Shown in pieces: positions 18,329 to 27,398 of a stretch of DNA of 59,518 nucleotides. The position numbers were made by a program, and so were the translations under genes. The first letter of the stretch is position 1. Each line of letters begins with the position of its first letter. Location of the stretch: positions 1-59,518 of the forward strand of contig CACMVA010000001.1 of the NCBI GenBank assembly GCA_902617045.1, written 5' to 3'. Below the pieces are notes generated by a model. The model made no database searches, had not been told where the DNA came from, and was given only the letters and a program-made list of their open reading frames with translations. The DNA comes from an uncultured SAR86 cluster bacterium (lineage in GTDB: Bacteria > Pseudomonadota > Gammaproteobacteria > Magnimaribacterales > D2472).

Positions 18329-19462
18329 TTAATTAATTTCAGTAGCCCACAATTTAAGATATTTTTTAGTCATCATTTCAAGACTAAAATTATTTATGAC
18401 TCTGTGACGACAGTCCTTCTCTCTTTGCGTCCATAATTTTTGATTGGATTGTTTTTCTTCTAGTGCTTTGTTAATTGCTTTTGCTAAGGCATTACTATCA
18501 TTTGGTGGAATAACCCATCCTGTATTACCAACAATTAAAGCTGAATCTCCAATATTAGTTGTTACACAAGGTGTGCCACATGACATTGCTTCGTTGAGAA
18601 CATTTGGAAATGCTTCTCCATAGGATGAACACAGTACAAGTAAATCAATACTATTCATGAATAAGGGAATGTCATTTCTTTCACCAACTAGATGCACACG
18701 ATGATTGAGCTTATATTCGTCAATTAAATTCACTAATTCTTTATTATTTTGATCTATGTTTGATCCCACAAGGACTGCATGAACATTCTTCAAATTTTGA
18801 TTTAATAAAGCCAATGATTTTATTAAATTTCCTAGATCTTTCATAGGATGATACCGTCCTACGTAACCTAAAAGTGGAGAATTATTAGAAATACCTAATT
18901 CAATTCGCAACGATTGATCTATAGATTTTTTGGGTCTAAAATTTTCAATGTTATAACCATTTTGTATAACTTCTCCCTTAGTCTTTTTAAAGCCGATAGC
19001 TTCCTGATCTTTTCTAGATTTCTCAGCACAGTAAATAATTTTTGTAGGAATAATATTTGAAAAAAAAGCATTTATTTTTGTAATCAGAAGGCTCATTGGT
19101 TTTGTTTTATTGTTAGATAATGTGGTTTGATGGATGCCCCAGAAAATTTTTTTAATTCCAATAAGTTTAGCTGCTAATCCACCAATAATATTAGAGTGAA
19201 TCATCCAGGTCTGAACAACATCTGGCATTATTTGCCTGATTAATTTAATCAACCTTAAAAAAGCAAAAAAATTTAATCTTTTATAAGAAAAATTTAATGG
19301 ATATACTTCGATACCAATTTCTTTAAGCAATGATCCATATTTACCCTCATCTAATAAAGAAATAACTATATGGTTATTTTGTTTATCAGATTGGCATAAA
19401 TTGAATAGAACTGCTTCTGCACCCCCATTACCTAGTCCACTAATGATATGTAAAACTCTCAT
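18329..19462 (-). CDS. Glycosyltransferase family 4
   Basis: The 377-aa GT-B enzyme starts MRVLHIISGLGNGGAEAVLFNL, with the GGAE loop typical of GT4. Further motifs are VVQTWMIHSNIIGGLAAKL, IQNGYNIENFRPK, LGYVGRYHPMKDLGNLIKSL (start of the donor domain) and SSYGEAFPNVLNEAMSCGTPCVTTN with the E-x7-E pair. The acceptor and donor are undetermined. A 108-nt spacer without ORF separates it from the upstream glycosyltransferase. It contains a TATACT near its end but no confident -35, so an internal promoter is possible but unproven. Confidence 0.92.
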   Translation of the reverse strand: MRVLHIISGLGNGGAEAVLFNLCQSDKQNNHIVISLLDEGKYGSLLKEIGIEVYPLNFSYKRLNFFAFLRLIKLIRQIMPDVVQTWMIHSNIIGGLAAKLIGIKKIFWGIHQTTLSNNKTKPMSLLITKINAFFSNIIPTKIIYCAEKSRKDQEAIGFKKTKGEVIQNGYNIENFRPKKSIDQSLRIELGISNNSPLLGYVGRYHPMKDLGNLIKSLALLNQNLKNVHAVLVGSNIDQNNKELVNLIDEYKLNHRVHLVGERNDIPLFMNSIDLLVLCSSYGEAFPNVLNEAMSCGTPCVTTNIGDSALIVGNTGWVIPPNDSNALAKAINKALEEKQSNQKLWTQREKDCRHRVINNFSLEMMTKKYLKLWATEIN

Positions 19463-19570
19463 TGTTGTTACTGATTAGTATAATCCAATAATTGTAAATA
19501 TATATTTGAATGAGAGTATATTAATACTTCAAGATCAATCACTTTAAAAGTTGCTTATTGTTAATTAAGT

Positions 19571-20584
19571 TTAGTTTGATAAGTAACTCTTTAACTTAAT
19601 TTTTATCTGTTCAATGTATTTTTTGTCGTTAAAGTAATCATTAAAAATATTTTTTATATGACTATTTAAATCCGTAAAATCTCTCACATTATGTTCAAAA
19701 CTTATTACAGTATTTGCCATTTCTTCAATAGAATCACTTGATTTAAGTCTAAGGTTGAAATTATTTAAATTTATATGTTTTAAAAAATCTTTTATAGCAT
19801 CTGTGTAAACTGGAATAACTCCACTTGATAAATATGAATTCATCTTAGTTGGAGTGGAAACATTATTTACTCTAATATCTTTTCTTAATAGAAATCCATA
19901 TTTGAACTTCAATAACTCTTCATTTAAATTATTTAGTGATACATATCTAACCTGAGCATTTTGAATATCATTTTGCTTAATAAGGGCTTGTGCTTTTATT
20001 TTTTCTTCGGTAAGTAGTGTCAGGGTTGCTTCAGGAATTATATTTTCTATTTGCTTGTAGACTTGAAGGGTCTCATCGATATTTTGCCACGCAGAAAGGC
20101 TTCCGGCATATACAAAAGTTGGACTATCGTATTTTTCCAAATTAAGGTATGTTGCTTTTTTGTGATGTAAATTGTAGCAAGGCATGATTTGAAAATTTGC
20201 AAAATTTATTCCGTATTTAGTTTTGTAGTGATTTTGCATTGCTTCAGATACAAGGAATTGCATGCCTGAAAACCTAAGCGAAACATATTCAATTATGTTC
20301 TTTGCATAGTACTTGAAGAAATTTTTCTCACGAAGCCAGCATTCTTCTGGTTCAATACCCTGGCTCCAAAACAAAGTTTTAGAAAATGGTCTTAATAATA
20401 ATGCCTTTAAGAAATTATTGGGGACAATAGTTAGGATAATATCGTTAAATTTGATGTTATTGATTGATTCTGAAAAATAAAAGGTATATCCAAGATCTAA
20501 GGCAGCTTTCTTGATAATATCAATATAGTGCCGGGTTGCATCATTCACAGAGCTTGAGTCTATATAAAGAACGATCCTTTTCAT
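19571..20584 (-). CDS. Putative GT-B glycosyltransferase
   Basis: The 337-aa protein has a divergent N-terminal half ([22 protein letters not shown]), [10 protein letters not shown], and [14 protein letters not shown], reminiscent of GT4 acceptor domains. The C-terminal half has [26 protein letters not shown] and [29 protein letters not shown], where the P-T-K-M-x-x-Y-L segment corresponds to the donor-binding helix of many GT4 enzymes. The classic E-x7-E is not obvious. ATG overlaps the wecB stop (ATGA). Assigned by fold-like motifs and context; the sugar is unknown. Confidence 0.72.
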   Translation of the reverse strand: MKRIVLYIDSSSVNDATRHYIDIIKKAALDLGYTFYFSESINNIKFNDIILTIVPNNFLKALLLRPFSKTLFWSQGIEPEECWLREKNFFKYYAKNIIEYVSLRFSGMQFLVSEAMQNHYKTKYGINFANFQIMPCYNLHHKKATYLNLEKYDSPTFVYAGSLSAWQNIDETLQVYKQIENIIPEATLTLLTEEKIKAQALIKQNDIQNAQVRYVSLNNLNEELLKFKYGFLLRKDIRVNNVSTPTKMNSYLSSGVIPVYTDAIKDFLKHINLNNFNLRLKSSDSIEEMANTVISFEHNVRDFTDLNSHIKNIFNDYFNDKKYIEQIKIKLKSYLSN

Positions 20585-21714
20585 TTTTTTGTCTTAAGAA
20601 AATTTAATATTCTTTTTGATGCAGAGCCATCTCCATAAGGATTATGTGCTTTTGACATTTTCTTATATTCTTTTCTATCATCTAAAAACTTTTGGGATTC
20701 GTTGACGATAGCTTCAAAATTTGTTCCTACAAGCTTAACCGTACCAGCATCCACTGCTTCGGGGCGTTCAGTTGTGTTTCTCAATACAAGCACAGGTTTT
20801 CCGAGACTTGGGGCCTCTTCTTGAACCCCACCAGAATCTGTAATTATGAAATAGGATTTACTCATCAAATAGATAAAATTTTCATACGATAACGGATCTA
20901 TTAAATATATATTTTTTGAATTCGAAAGAATATTTTTTACAGGTTTTTGAACATTTGGATTTAAATGAACTGGATACACTATATCAACATCATGATTTTT
21001 ATCTGCTATTTTTTTTAATGCTTCACATATATTTGTAAAGCCTTCACCGAAATTTTCCCTTCTATGTCCTGTTACTAGAATTATTTTTTTATCATCATTA
21101 AATTTATATTGATCTGAAAAAGATTTTAAAATTTTATTTTTGAGTTTTTTATCTTTTTCAATTTTATCTAATACTAAAAAAAGTGCATCAATAACCGTAT
21201 TACCTGTGACTACGATATTTTCTTTATTTTTATTTTCTTTTAAAAGATTTTCCATGCTTGTTGTAGTTGGTGCAAAATGATAATTTGCTATCACGCCTGA
21301 TATTTGCCTATTCACTTCTTCAGGCCATGGGCTATAAATGTTTCCAGTTCTAAGTCCAGCTTCAACATGCCCCACTTTTATCTTTTGATAAAAGGCTGCA
21401 ATTGAAGTGGCGCATGTGGTTGAAGTATCTCCATGAACTAAAACAAGGTCAGGACTGTATTCAGAAAAAACATTTTTCATTCCAAATAACACATTTGCTG
21501 TGATATCAAATAAATCTTGGCCACGTTCCATGATATTCAAATCATAATCTGGTCTAATATCAAATATATCCAACACCTGATCTAACATTTGCCTGTGTTG
21601 TGCAGTAACACAAACTTTTGTATCAAAAATCTTTTCATCTTTAAATGCCTTAATCACTGGCGCCATCTTAATAGCCTCAGGTCGAGTACCAAAAACAAAT
21701 AATATTTTTTTCAT
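20581..21714 (-). CDS. wecB: UDP-N-acetylglucosamine 2-epimerase (non-hydrolysing)
   Basis: The 377-aa protein matches WecB/MnaA throughout: [108 protein letters not shown] and [29 protein letters not shown]. It reversibly converts UDP-GlcNAc to UDP-ManNAc. No dedicated ManNAc dehydrogenase (WecC) lies nearby, so ManNAc itself may enter the glycan or WbpO may act on it. It sits between two glycosyltransferase-like genes. Confidence 0.95.
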   Translation of the reverse strand: MKKILFVFGTRPEAIKMAPVIKAFKDEKIFDTKVCVTAQHRQMLDQVLDIFDIRPDYDLNIMERGQDLFDITANVLFGMKNVFSEYSPDLVLVHGDTSTTCATSIAAFYQKIKVGHVEAGLRTGNIYSPWPEEVNRQISGVIANYHFAPTTTSMENLLKENKNKENIVVTGNTVIDALFLVLDKIEKDKKLKNKILKSFSDQYKFNDDKKIILVTGHRRENFGEGFTNICEALKKIADKNHDVDIVYPVHLNPNVQKPVKNILSNSKNIYLIDPLSYENFIYLMSKSYFIITDSGGVQEEAPSLGKPVLVLRNTTERPEAVDAGTVKLVGTNFEAIVNESQKFLDDRKEYKKMSKAHNPYGDGSASKRILNFLKTKK

Positions 21715-21743
21715 TTTAGAATTATTTACCCATTACTATTTAA

Positions 21744-22997
21744 CTATGTATCATTTGAATTATTAATTTTGTCCATGAGAAATTTTTCAAAAACTATTTC
21801 ATTGAAGTCACAATAAAATTCTTCTGACCACTTACGAACATCATCAGAATATTTATTGAAAATGTCTTTTTCACCCAAGTTTACTAATATGTTTTTTAAA
21901 TCTTCATAATTTTCTACTTTGCAATCCTTGCATGGATAATTGTACTGTTTAAAAAACATTTCATAGGGCGATAATGGCTCATGCATATCAATAAAAATCG
22001 TTGGTATGCCGATTGAGGCTGCATCAAATGCAGATGTGGAATGAAATGTAATATGAAGACTTACTTCATCAAATAAATCAGATATAGGTGCATCATTATC
22101 AAATCTGGTAAATTGATGTTTCATATTTAAATCTTGAGAATCATTTTCGCTATATCTTGGATGATGTTTAAAAATAATTTCATAATTATTTGATGATAAA
22201 AACTTTGAATTTATTTCTATTAAATTTTCAACTTTTTTAATGTAAGTATCATTCTCTTCATCGGTAAAATCTGGAGTGTGCTGTAAAGTAAAAAGTATTT
22301 TTTTATTATTTGATGATATTTTTTTATTAAAGTGTTTAAGATTATTAAGTCCAACAGTAATTACGTTCTTTTCACTATAAAAACCTGATTTATCGCTATC
22401 AATCAATATGCGTTTGTATCTATCACCATGAACAAGTGCCACAACATTGTTAGCTGACTTTACTTTGGGTGGGCGACCATTGTTTATATATTCATCTTCT
22501 CCATCATAAATATAGGCGTGTTGGTAATCAACTACACATGCTGATGGGCTTATGGATCTCCACAATGTAACGTTATTCCATATTAAAGTAATGTAAATTT
22601 TTGAATGGAATTTTTTAAAGAATAAACTTTTTAAAATTTTAGAAATCTTTAAGTCTTGATAATATATTTGGTCTACTGTTGTAGGTTTTTCATATCTTAA
22701 ATTAAAAATTTTCCTAAATATAATTTGTACAATTGTTATAAAGTCTAGAGGAATTGATTTTTTATCTATGTCGAAATTTATATAGGATTTAAAATATGTT
22801 TCTTCAAATACTATGTAACTAATATCATTCTTTATACAATATTCGATCATGGGTTTGAAAAAATTGTTCTCACCATCTTTGCCTCTGTTAAAGGAGGTAG
22901 AGCTTACGAACACCACATCATATTCTTTTGCAATAAATATTAGTTTTATAAAATAATAGATCGAACGAAAAACTCTTTTCCAATGTTTAATTATCAT
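21744..22997 (-). CDS. Putative GT-B transferase (capsule/CDP-linked sugar type)
   Basis: I recognise this 417-aa protein only at fold level. There is no signal peptide. The N-terminal region is basic and hydrophobic (~1-30), suggesting membrane association. The C-terminal half has ILFTLQHTPDFTDEE, IIFKHHPRYSEND and LHITFHSTSAFDAASIGIPTIFIDMHEPLS (~325-355). The H-H-P and S-T-S-x-x-x-x-A-x-x-x-G-x-P patterns occur in capsule synthesis, CDP-glycerol transferase and polysialyltransferase-like families. It immediately follows the CMP-nonulosonate synthetase gene (49 nt), so transfer of the CMP-activated sugar is an attractive but unproven role. Confidence 0.55.
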   Translation of the reverse strand: MIIKHWKRVFRSIYYFIKLIFIAKEYDVVFVSSTSFNRGKDGENNFFKPMIEYCIKNDISYIVFEETYFKSYINFDIDKKSIPLDFITIVQIIFRKIFNLRYEKPTTVDQIYYQDLKISKILKSLFFKKFHSKIYITLIWNNVTLWRSISPSACVVDYQHAYIYDGEDEYINNGRPPKVKSANNVVALVHGDRYKRILIDSDKSGFYSEKNVITVGLNNLKHFNKKISSNNKKILFTLQHTPDFTDEENDTYIKKVENLIEINSKFLSSNNYEIIFKHHPRYSENDSQDLNMKHQFTRFDNDAPISDLFDEVSLHITFHSTSAFDAASIGIPTIFIDMHEPLSPYEMFFKQYNYPCKDCKVENYEDLKNILVNLGEKDIFNKYSDDVRKWSEEFYCDFNEIVFEKFLMDKINNSNDT

Positions 22998-23046
22998 TTA
23001 TGAAGCCTGAATAATTCTGAATTATTTTTCTTTTTTTTAAGAAGAA

Positions 23047-23736
23047 CTAAGAGTGATTTGAAGCTAATACTCTAGCAAATTCGAGATCTATCTTTTCATC
23101 AATATCTATAGAGTGCTCTCTATTCATGATAAAAGCATATGTATTTTCACCTAAAAAGAACTCCCTTTCTTTCAAAAACTTACTTATTTTACAAATGTAA
23201 ATAGCTCCATTTAACCTATAGTATTTTTCTAAATCTTGACTTCGTTTATTTATAACCTCTTCTTTTATAAAAGTATTCATAGAGCAATCCTCTTGAAGGG
23301 TATTGCTCCAAAGTGGTGAATGATTAACTTCACATACACTAATAATTGAATCAGCATTTTTTTCTTCCAAAAACTCTATTGCTTTATCAATATGTTTATT
23401 GTTTCTTAGTGGACTTGTTGGTTGAAGTAAAACGATGTAGTCATAACTTTCTAAATTATCAATAGCATGCTTCACAACATCAAATGAAGATGCTGTATCA
23501 CTTGCAAGTTGTTTTGGTCTTTTGATAATCTCCGCTTTAAATTTTTTAGCAGTATCTAAGATATCTTCATCGTCACTAGATACAACAACTTTGTCAATAT
23601 ATGAGCTATTTAGTCCAGCCTCAATGCTCCATGCAATAATAGGTTTTCCGCATAAATCTAATATATTCTTTCCAGGCAGCCTTTTACTCCCACCTCTTGC
23701 CGGGATAACAGCCAAAAAATTTTTATTTTTATACAT
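23047..23736 (-). CDS. legF: CMP-nonulosonate cytidylyltransferase (LegF/NeuA family)
   Basis: The 229-aa cytidylyltransferase has LAVIPARGGSKRLPGKNILDLCGKPIIAWSIE (CTP-binding P-loop-like motif, ~8-39), VVSSDDEDIL, RPKQLASDT, VLLQPTSPLRNNKHIDKAIE and a C-terminal SIDIDEKIDLEFA. It activates a free nonulosonic acid with CTP to the CMP-sugar. LegF, NeuA and PseF cannot be separated by eye; the surrounding PtmE/LegG genes favour the legionaminic form. It begins within the stop of the ptmE-like gene (TAATG). Confidence 0.88.
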   Translation of the reverse strand: MYKNKNFLAVIPARGGSKRLPGKNILDLCGKPIIAWSIEAGLNSSYIDKVVVSSDDEDILDTAKKFKAEIIKRPKQLASDTASSFDVVKHAIDNLESYDYIVLLQPTSPLRNNKHIDKAIEFLEEKNADSIISVCEVNHSPLWSNTLQEDCSMNTFIKEEVINKRSQDLEKYYRLNGAIYICKISKFLKEREFFLGENTYAFIMNREHSIDIDEKIDLEFARVLASNHS

Positions 23737-24782
23737 TAAAATTCTTTATGATATTCTTTTTTAGCTTTTTCAAACTCATCTATTTGCCCTACATCTAACC
23801 AATACTCTCTGAGAGGAAATGAAATAACTTTTTCATTTTCACTTATAAGCTTATTAAAAAGGGTTGGCATATCATAAAACTTGTTTTGTGGTATGTAATC
23901 TAAAACTTCTGGATTTAACATATAAATACCGGCATTTACAAAGAATTTTTGTACTGGTTTTTCGTCAATAGACAATATTTTTGTATTTTCAGTACTTACA
24001 ACTCCAAAGGGAACTTGAAGATCATAATCTCGCACACACATTGTACCAACAGAATTATTTGATAAATGAAAATCATGCAGATGTTCAAAATTTATATTTG
24101 TTAGTAAATCACCATTCATTACAAAAAATGGTTCTTTCATTTTATAATTTAATAAACTCAATGCTCCGGCAGTACCCATCCTCTTTTCTTCTGAAATATA
24201 ATTTATACTTACTCCGAATTGAGCCCCATCACCAAAAAAATCTTTAATTACATGCGCTTTGTAATTTATACACATGACAATGTTTGTGTAACCATACTCA
24301 GCAAACTTTTCTACAATGGTTTGAAGTATTGGTTTGTTTCCTACCTCTAACATTGGTTTTGGAGTATTTTCAGTAAGAGGTTGTAGTCTGGTTCCAAGAC
24401 CACCCACCATAAGAATTACCTTATTTAATTTTTTTTCTTTTGTTATCAACTCATCTAGAATCTCTAATCCTACTAAATTATATTTAGCATCAACTATTGG
24501 TATTTGATGTATTTTTTTAAGTTTACAAATATTAATTATTTCTTCTTTGGAATCATTGATACTTGCTACTGTTGGATTTCTAAAATATATTTTTTTCACT
24601 GACTCAGTTAAAGGAATATTTTTTAAAAGAGCTCTTCTGATATCTCCATCGCTAATAGTACCCAATAGCTTATCATTGTCATCAACTACGATTGCAATTT
24701 GTTTTGAGCTTTTATCAATAATTTTAAGAACTTCTAAAATAGAAATAGATTCTTTAACAATTATATCTTTGATATTTTTCAT
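23736..24782 (-). CDS. ptmE: CBS-domain sugar-1-phosphate guanylyltransferase (PtmE-like)
   Basis: The 348-aa protein has an N-terminal CBS pair (~1-117: GTISDGDIRRALLKN and IHQIPIVDAKYNLVGLEIL). A nucleotidyltransferase domain follows (~120-345: LMVGGLGTRLQPLTENTPKPMLEVGNKPIL, MCINYKAHVIKDFF, FFVMNGDLLTNINF, YWLDVGQIDEFEKA). This is the layout of Campylobacter PtmE, which makes the GDP-activated glucosamine precursor of legionaminic acid. Its presence suggests the GDP route rather than the UDP route. CBS domains may give nucleotide-dependent control. It is located between the amidotransferase gene and legF. Confidence 0.85.
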   Translation of the reverse strand: MKNIKDIIVKESISILEVLKIIDKSSKQIAIVVDDNDKLLGTISDGDIRRALLKNIPLTESVKKIYFRNPTVASINDSKEEIINICKLKKIHQIPIVDAKYNLVGLEILDELITKEKKLNKVILMVGGLGTRLQPLTENTPKPMLEVGNKPILQTIVEKFAEYGYTNIVMCINYKAHVIKDFFGDGAQFGVSINYISEEKRMGTAGALSLLNYKMKEPFFVMNGDLLTNINFEHLHDFHLSNNSVGTMCVRDYDLQVPFGVVSTENTKILSIDEKPVQKFFVNAGIYMLNPEVLDYIPQNKFYDMPTLFNKLISENEKVISFPLREYWLDVGQIDEFEKAKKEYHKEF

Positions 24783-24789
24783 AACCTAT

Positions 24790-25998
24790 TTATTTCCAGA
24801 TGGGATGTTTTAATTCCCAAGTTCCATTTATCTTTTCCCATAAATGCGGACTTCTGAACTTTTCTATAGCATCATGATAATCTTGTAAGGATATATCCAT
24901 GTATTCACAACAATCTTTTATATATTGCTCTGGAAATTCTCCATCAAATCTTTTTACTAATGCTATGCCCTCTTCTCTGGTTATGTCTCCGTTTCTAATT
25001 TCTTGGGCAGAATCATAAGTAGCTCTTCCTATTCCAAATTTTATTGTTGTGGTGTGATAGTGAAGCCAGTCAATCTTGTCGTCCAGTGAGCTATATTTGC
25101 TAAAGCTGCCTTCGGTTCTATGGTCATTTGGCATAAAATTGCTGTTTTCAATTGAATAATAATACGTTTCTTGTGGATGCCATTTTACATAGTATCCAAG
25201 GTAATGAACTTCTGTGCCAGTTTTTTGTATTTCATAAGGATTTGTAGGGAAGTATGCTTCTAAATCTGATAATTTAAATCCATATTTTTCAATTAACTCC
25301 TCGGCAGGCACCCCACCTAAGACTAAATCTTTCAAACTTAACTCGGCGCTATAATATTTTGGATCTCTAGTAGGCTTTTCATTATCCTCTATTGCATTAC
25401 CATACTCTGCCTCGTTTTCTCCAAATATAACAAGTGGTATGTCTAGCAGTACTGATAACCTTGGTGCAAGATTTTTTTGTCCTAAAATAAAAGGTTGGAA
25501 TGGATGACCTAGATTCAAAAATGCGCTTTTTGTAAGAAATTTATGTAGTTTTTTATTTTGATTGTAGGTGTAGTTTGCAAAACCGGCTTCTAACCATGAA
25601 TCAAAGTTTCTTTTACCTATGTTTGTATATAAAGCTGGAGGCCAAGTAATTAAAATAGGATTCATATCATATTTATATTTCAATATATGGGCAGCCTGAA
25701 CGCTGTCTTTGCCGCCGCTTCCTGGAACTACAACATCATATCTACCATCATTTCTTCTAAATCTGTTACACAGATCTTCTAATTCTTTGTGCCTATCTTT
25801 CCAATTAATAGATTTTTTCATTTCAGCATAATTACATGCATCACATACACCATCTTTTCCAAATGCTAGAGTTTGTTTTTTTTCTTTTTCTGTTTGCTTA
25901 AATTCAACCGTTGACGCTGGTCTTTGATTGTTCATAGTGCATTTTTTACAAAATGCAACATTAAGTGGCAATCCGTATTTACCAAATAATTTGTCCAT
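24790..25998 (-). CDS. N-acetyl sugar amidotransferase (PseA/WbpG-like)
   Basis: The 402-aa PP-loop enzyme has cysteine pairs C17-x2-C20 and C52-x2-C55, likely zinc-binding, and the ATP-pyrophosphatase loop SGGKDS at 94-99. ILITWPPALYTNIGKRNFDSWL and FGENEAEYGN are typical of the WbpG/PseA/WbuX group. Family role: with HisH- and HisF-like partners it turns an acetamido group of a sugar into acetamidino. The partner genes are directly upstream, overlapping as TAATG. Given the flanking nonulosonate genes, the substrate is probably a legionaminic-type sugar or its precursor, as in Legionella and Campylobacter amidino derivatives. Confidence 0.88.
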   Translation of the reverse strand: MDKLFGKYGLPLNVAFCKKCTMNNQRPASTVEFKQTEKEKKQTLAFGKDGVCDACNYAEMKKSINWKDRHKELEDLCNRFRRNDGRYDVVVPGSGGKDSVQAAHILKYKYDMNPILITWPPALYTNIGKRNFDSWLEAGFANYTYNQNKKLHKFLTKSAFLNLGHPFQPFILGQKNLAPRLSVLLDIPLVIFGENEAEYGNAIEDNEKPTRDPKYYSAELSLKDLVLGGVPAEELIEKYGFKLSDLEAYFPTNPYEIQKTGTEVHYLGYYVKWHPQETYYYSIENSNFMPNDHRTEGSFSKYSSLDDKIDWLHYHTTTIKFGIGRATYDSAQEIRNGDITREEGIALVKRFDGEFPEQYIKDCCEYMDISLQDYHDAIEKFRSPHLWEKINGTWELKHPIWK

Positions 25999-26603
25999 TA
26001 TTTTTCTCCTAAATTAATAAAATTCTTTAGTAGTTGTATTCCAGCGTCCCTACTTTTTTCAGGATGAAACTGCACACCATAAATATTATCTTTTTGTATT
26101 GATGATACAAACTTGTGACCAGCATATTCTGTTAATGAGACAATATTTGTGTAATTTACCACTTCATATGAGTGCATAAAATAAAATTCTGCTTTTTCTA
26201 ATCCTTTTATAATCTTATTTGTGTTTACTACTTCAATTGTATTAAATCCAACGTGAGGGACTTTTGCATCAACTAGCATGGGCCTTACTTCTGCATCTAT
26301 ATAATTGAAACCTTTTGTTTGTCCATATTCAAATCCAACAGTTGACAATATTTGCATGCCCAAACAAATGCCAAGAATTGGTTTAGTGTTATTATTTAAT
26401 GGCTCTATGAAACCATCATTTTTAAGTTCTTTCATTGCATCTTTAAAGCTTCCAACACCTGGTAATACTAGTTTATCTACTTTAGTAAAGTCTTCTGCTT
26501 TATTTATGATTAAAGTCTTTGCTCCTGCTTTTTTAAGAGCTTTTTCAATACTGTGGATATTTCCAGCAATTCCATAGTTAACTATTCCTATAACATTACT
26601 CAT
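25998..26603 (-). CDS. HisH-like glutamine amidotransferase of the amidine module
   Basis: The 201-aa class I glutaminase has an intact triad: Cys80 in GICLGMQIL, His180 and Glu182 in VQFHPEKS. The N-terminus VNYGIAGNIHSIEKAL is HisH-like. It supplies ammonia to the HisF-like partner encoded directly upstream (ATGA overlap). No other histidine gene is present, and the next gene is a PseA/WbpG-type amidotransferase. It is therefore the HisH2-type paralogue of surface sugar amidination, not histidine biosynthesis. Full residues for catalysis are retained. Confidence 0.9.
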   Translation of the reverse strand: MSNVIGIVNYGIAGNIHSIEKALKKAGAKTLIINKAEDFTKVDKLVLPGVGSFKDAMKELKNDGFIEPLNNNTKPILGICLGMQILSTVGFEYGQTKGFNYIDAEVRPMLVDAKVPHVGFNTIEVVNTNKIIKGLEKAEFYFMHSYEVVNYTNIVSLTEYAGHKFVSSIQKDNIYGVQFHPEKSRDAGIQLLKNFINLGEK

Positions 26604-27355
26604 ATTGAAACCTCAATATTATTCTTTCTTAAATAATTTTTAATATCTACTATTTGATATGAATCGTAGTGAAGTAAACTTGCTATAGCCACTCCACTAG
26701 GTTGTGCGCACTCGATAAGCGCTTTTATGTCTTCAAGTTTTCCAGCGCCACTTGAGACAACTACAGGTATTTTGATATTTTCAACAACTTCTTTCGCAAG
26801 ATCAATATCAAACCCTCTTTGTCTTCCATCAGCATCCACAGACTGTAACAATATTTCTCCTGCGCCTCTTGATTCAACTTCTTCAGCCCATTCAATAACA
26901 TTTCTACCTGATCTAATTCTTCCGCAATCTGTGAAACACTCGTAATGTGAATCCCATTTTTTTGCTTCTATATTTACTACAACAGACTGGTTACCAAATA
27001 TCTGAGCAGCTTTATTTATAATTTCAGGATCTTCTTGAACAGCATATGTATTAATAACTACCTTATCTGCTCCATTATCAAAAAGTTTTGAAAAATCTTC
27101 TATTGTTCTTACTCCACCGCCTACGCCAAATGGTATAAATAATTCATTTGCGGTTTTCTCTATCTCATTGAATAAAATCTCTCTTTGATAAAGAGATGCT
27201 ACGATATCTATGTAAAATACTTCGTCAGCCCCTTGTTCATAATATTTTTTTGCTAACTCAAAAGGTAGTCCAATTTGTCTTAAGCCCTCAAAATGGACTG
27301 GTTTAACAATAAACGGCGGCTTAGCATCTAATTTTGCAATAATTCTAGTCTTCAT
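26600..27355 (-). CDS. HisF-like cyclase subunit of the amidine module
   Basis: The 251-aa TIM barrel starts MKTRIIAKLDAKPPF; the frame can extend to a TTG at 27367, but ATG 27355 has GGAG six nt upstream and gives the usual HisF start. GVGGGVRTIEDFSKLFDNGADKVVINT and the second phosphate loop VVVSSGAGKLEDI are present. The Asp corresponding to HisF Asp11 is kept (Asp10). The position of Asp130 is Glu (NIE130AKK), and the region around FTDCGRIRSGRN differs from true HisF. It probably channels ammonia from the HisH-like subunit to the PseA-like enzyme's substrate. A 31-nt gap separates it from the legG stop at its 5' side by the start choice made. Confidence 0.88.
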   Translation of the reverse strand: MKTRIIAKLDAKPPFIVKPVHFEGLRQIGLPFELAKKYYEQGADEVFYIDIVASLYQREILFNEIEKTANELFIPFGVGGGVRTIEDFSKLFDNGADKVVINTYAVQEDPEIINKAAQIFGNQSVVVNIEAKKWDSHYECFTDCGRIRSGRNVIEWAEEVESRGAGEILLQSVDADGRQRGFDIDLAKEVVENIKIPVVVSSGAGKLEDIKALIECAQPSGVAIASLLHYDSYQIVDIKNYLRKNNIEVSI

Positions 27356-27398
27356 CCTATACTCCAAAATATCTCAGTTATTATGCATTGTTTAAGTA

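Noticed and set aside
25998-27355. HisH/HisF as part of histidine biosynthesis
   Set aside because: No other his genes are present, the HisF-like protein has Glu at the second catalytic acid, and both overlap a PseA/WbpG-type gene inside a nonulosonate operon.
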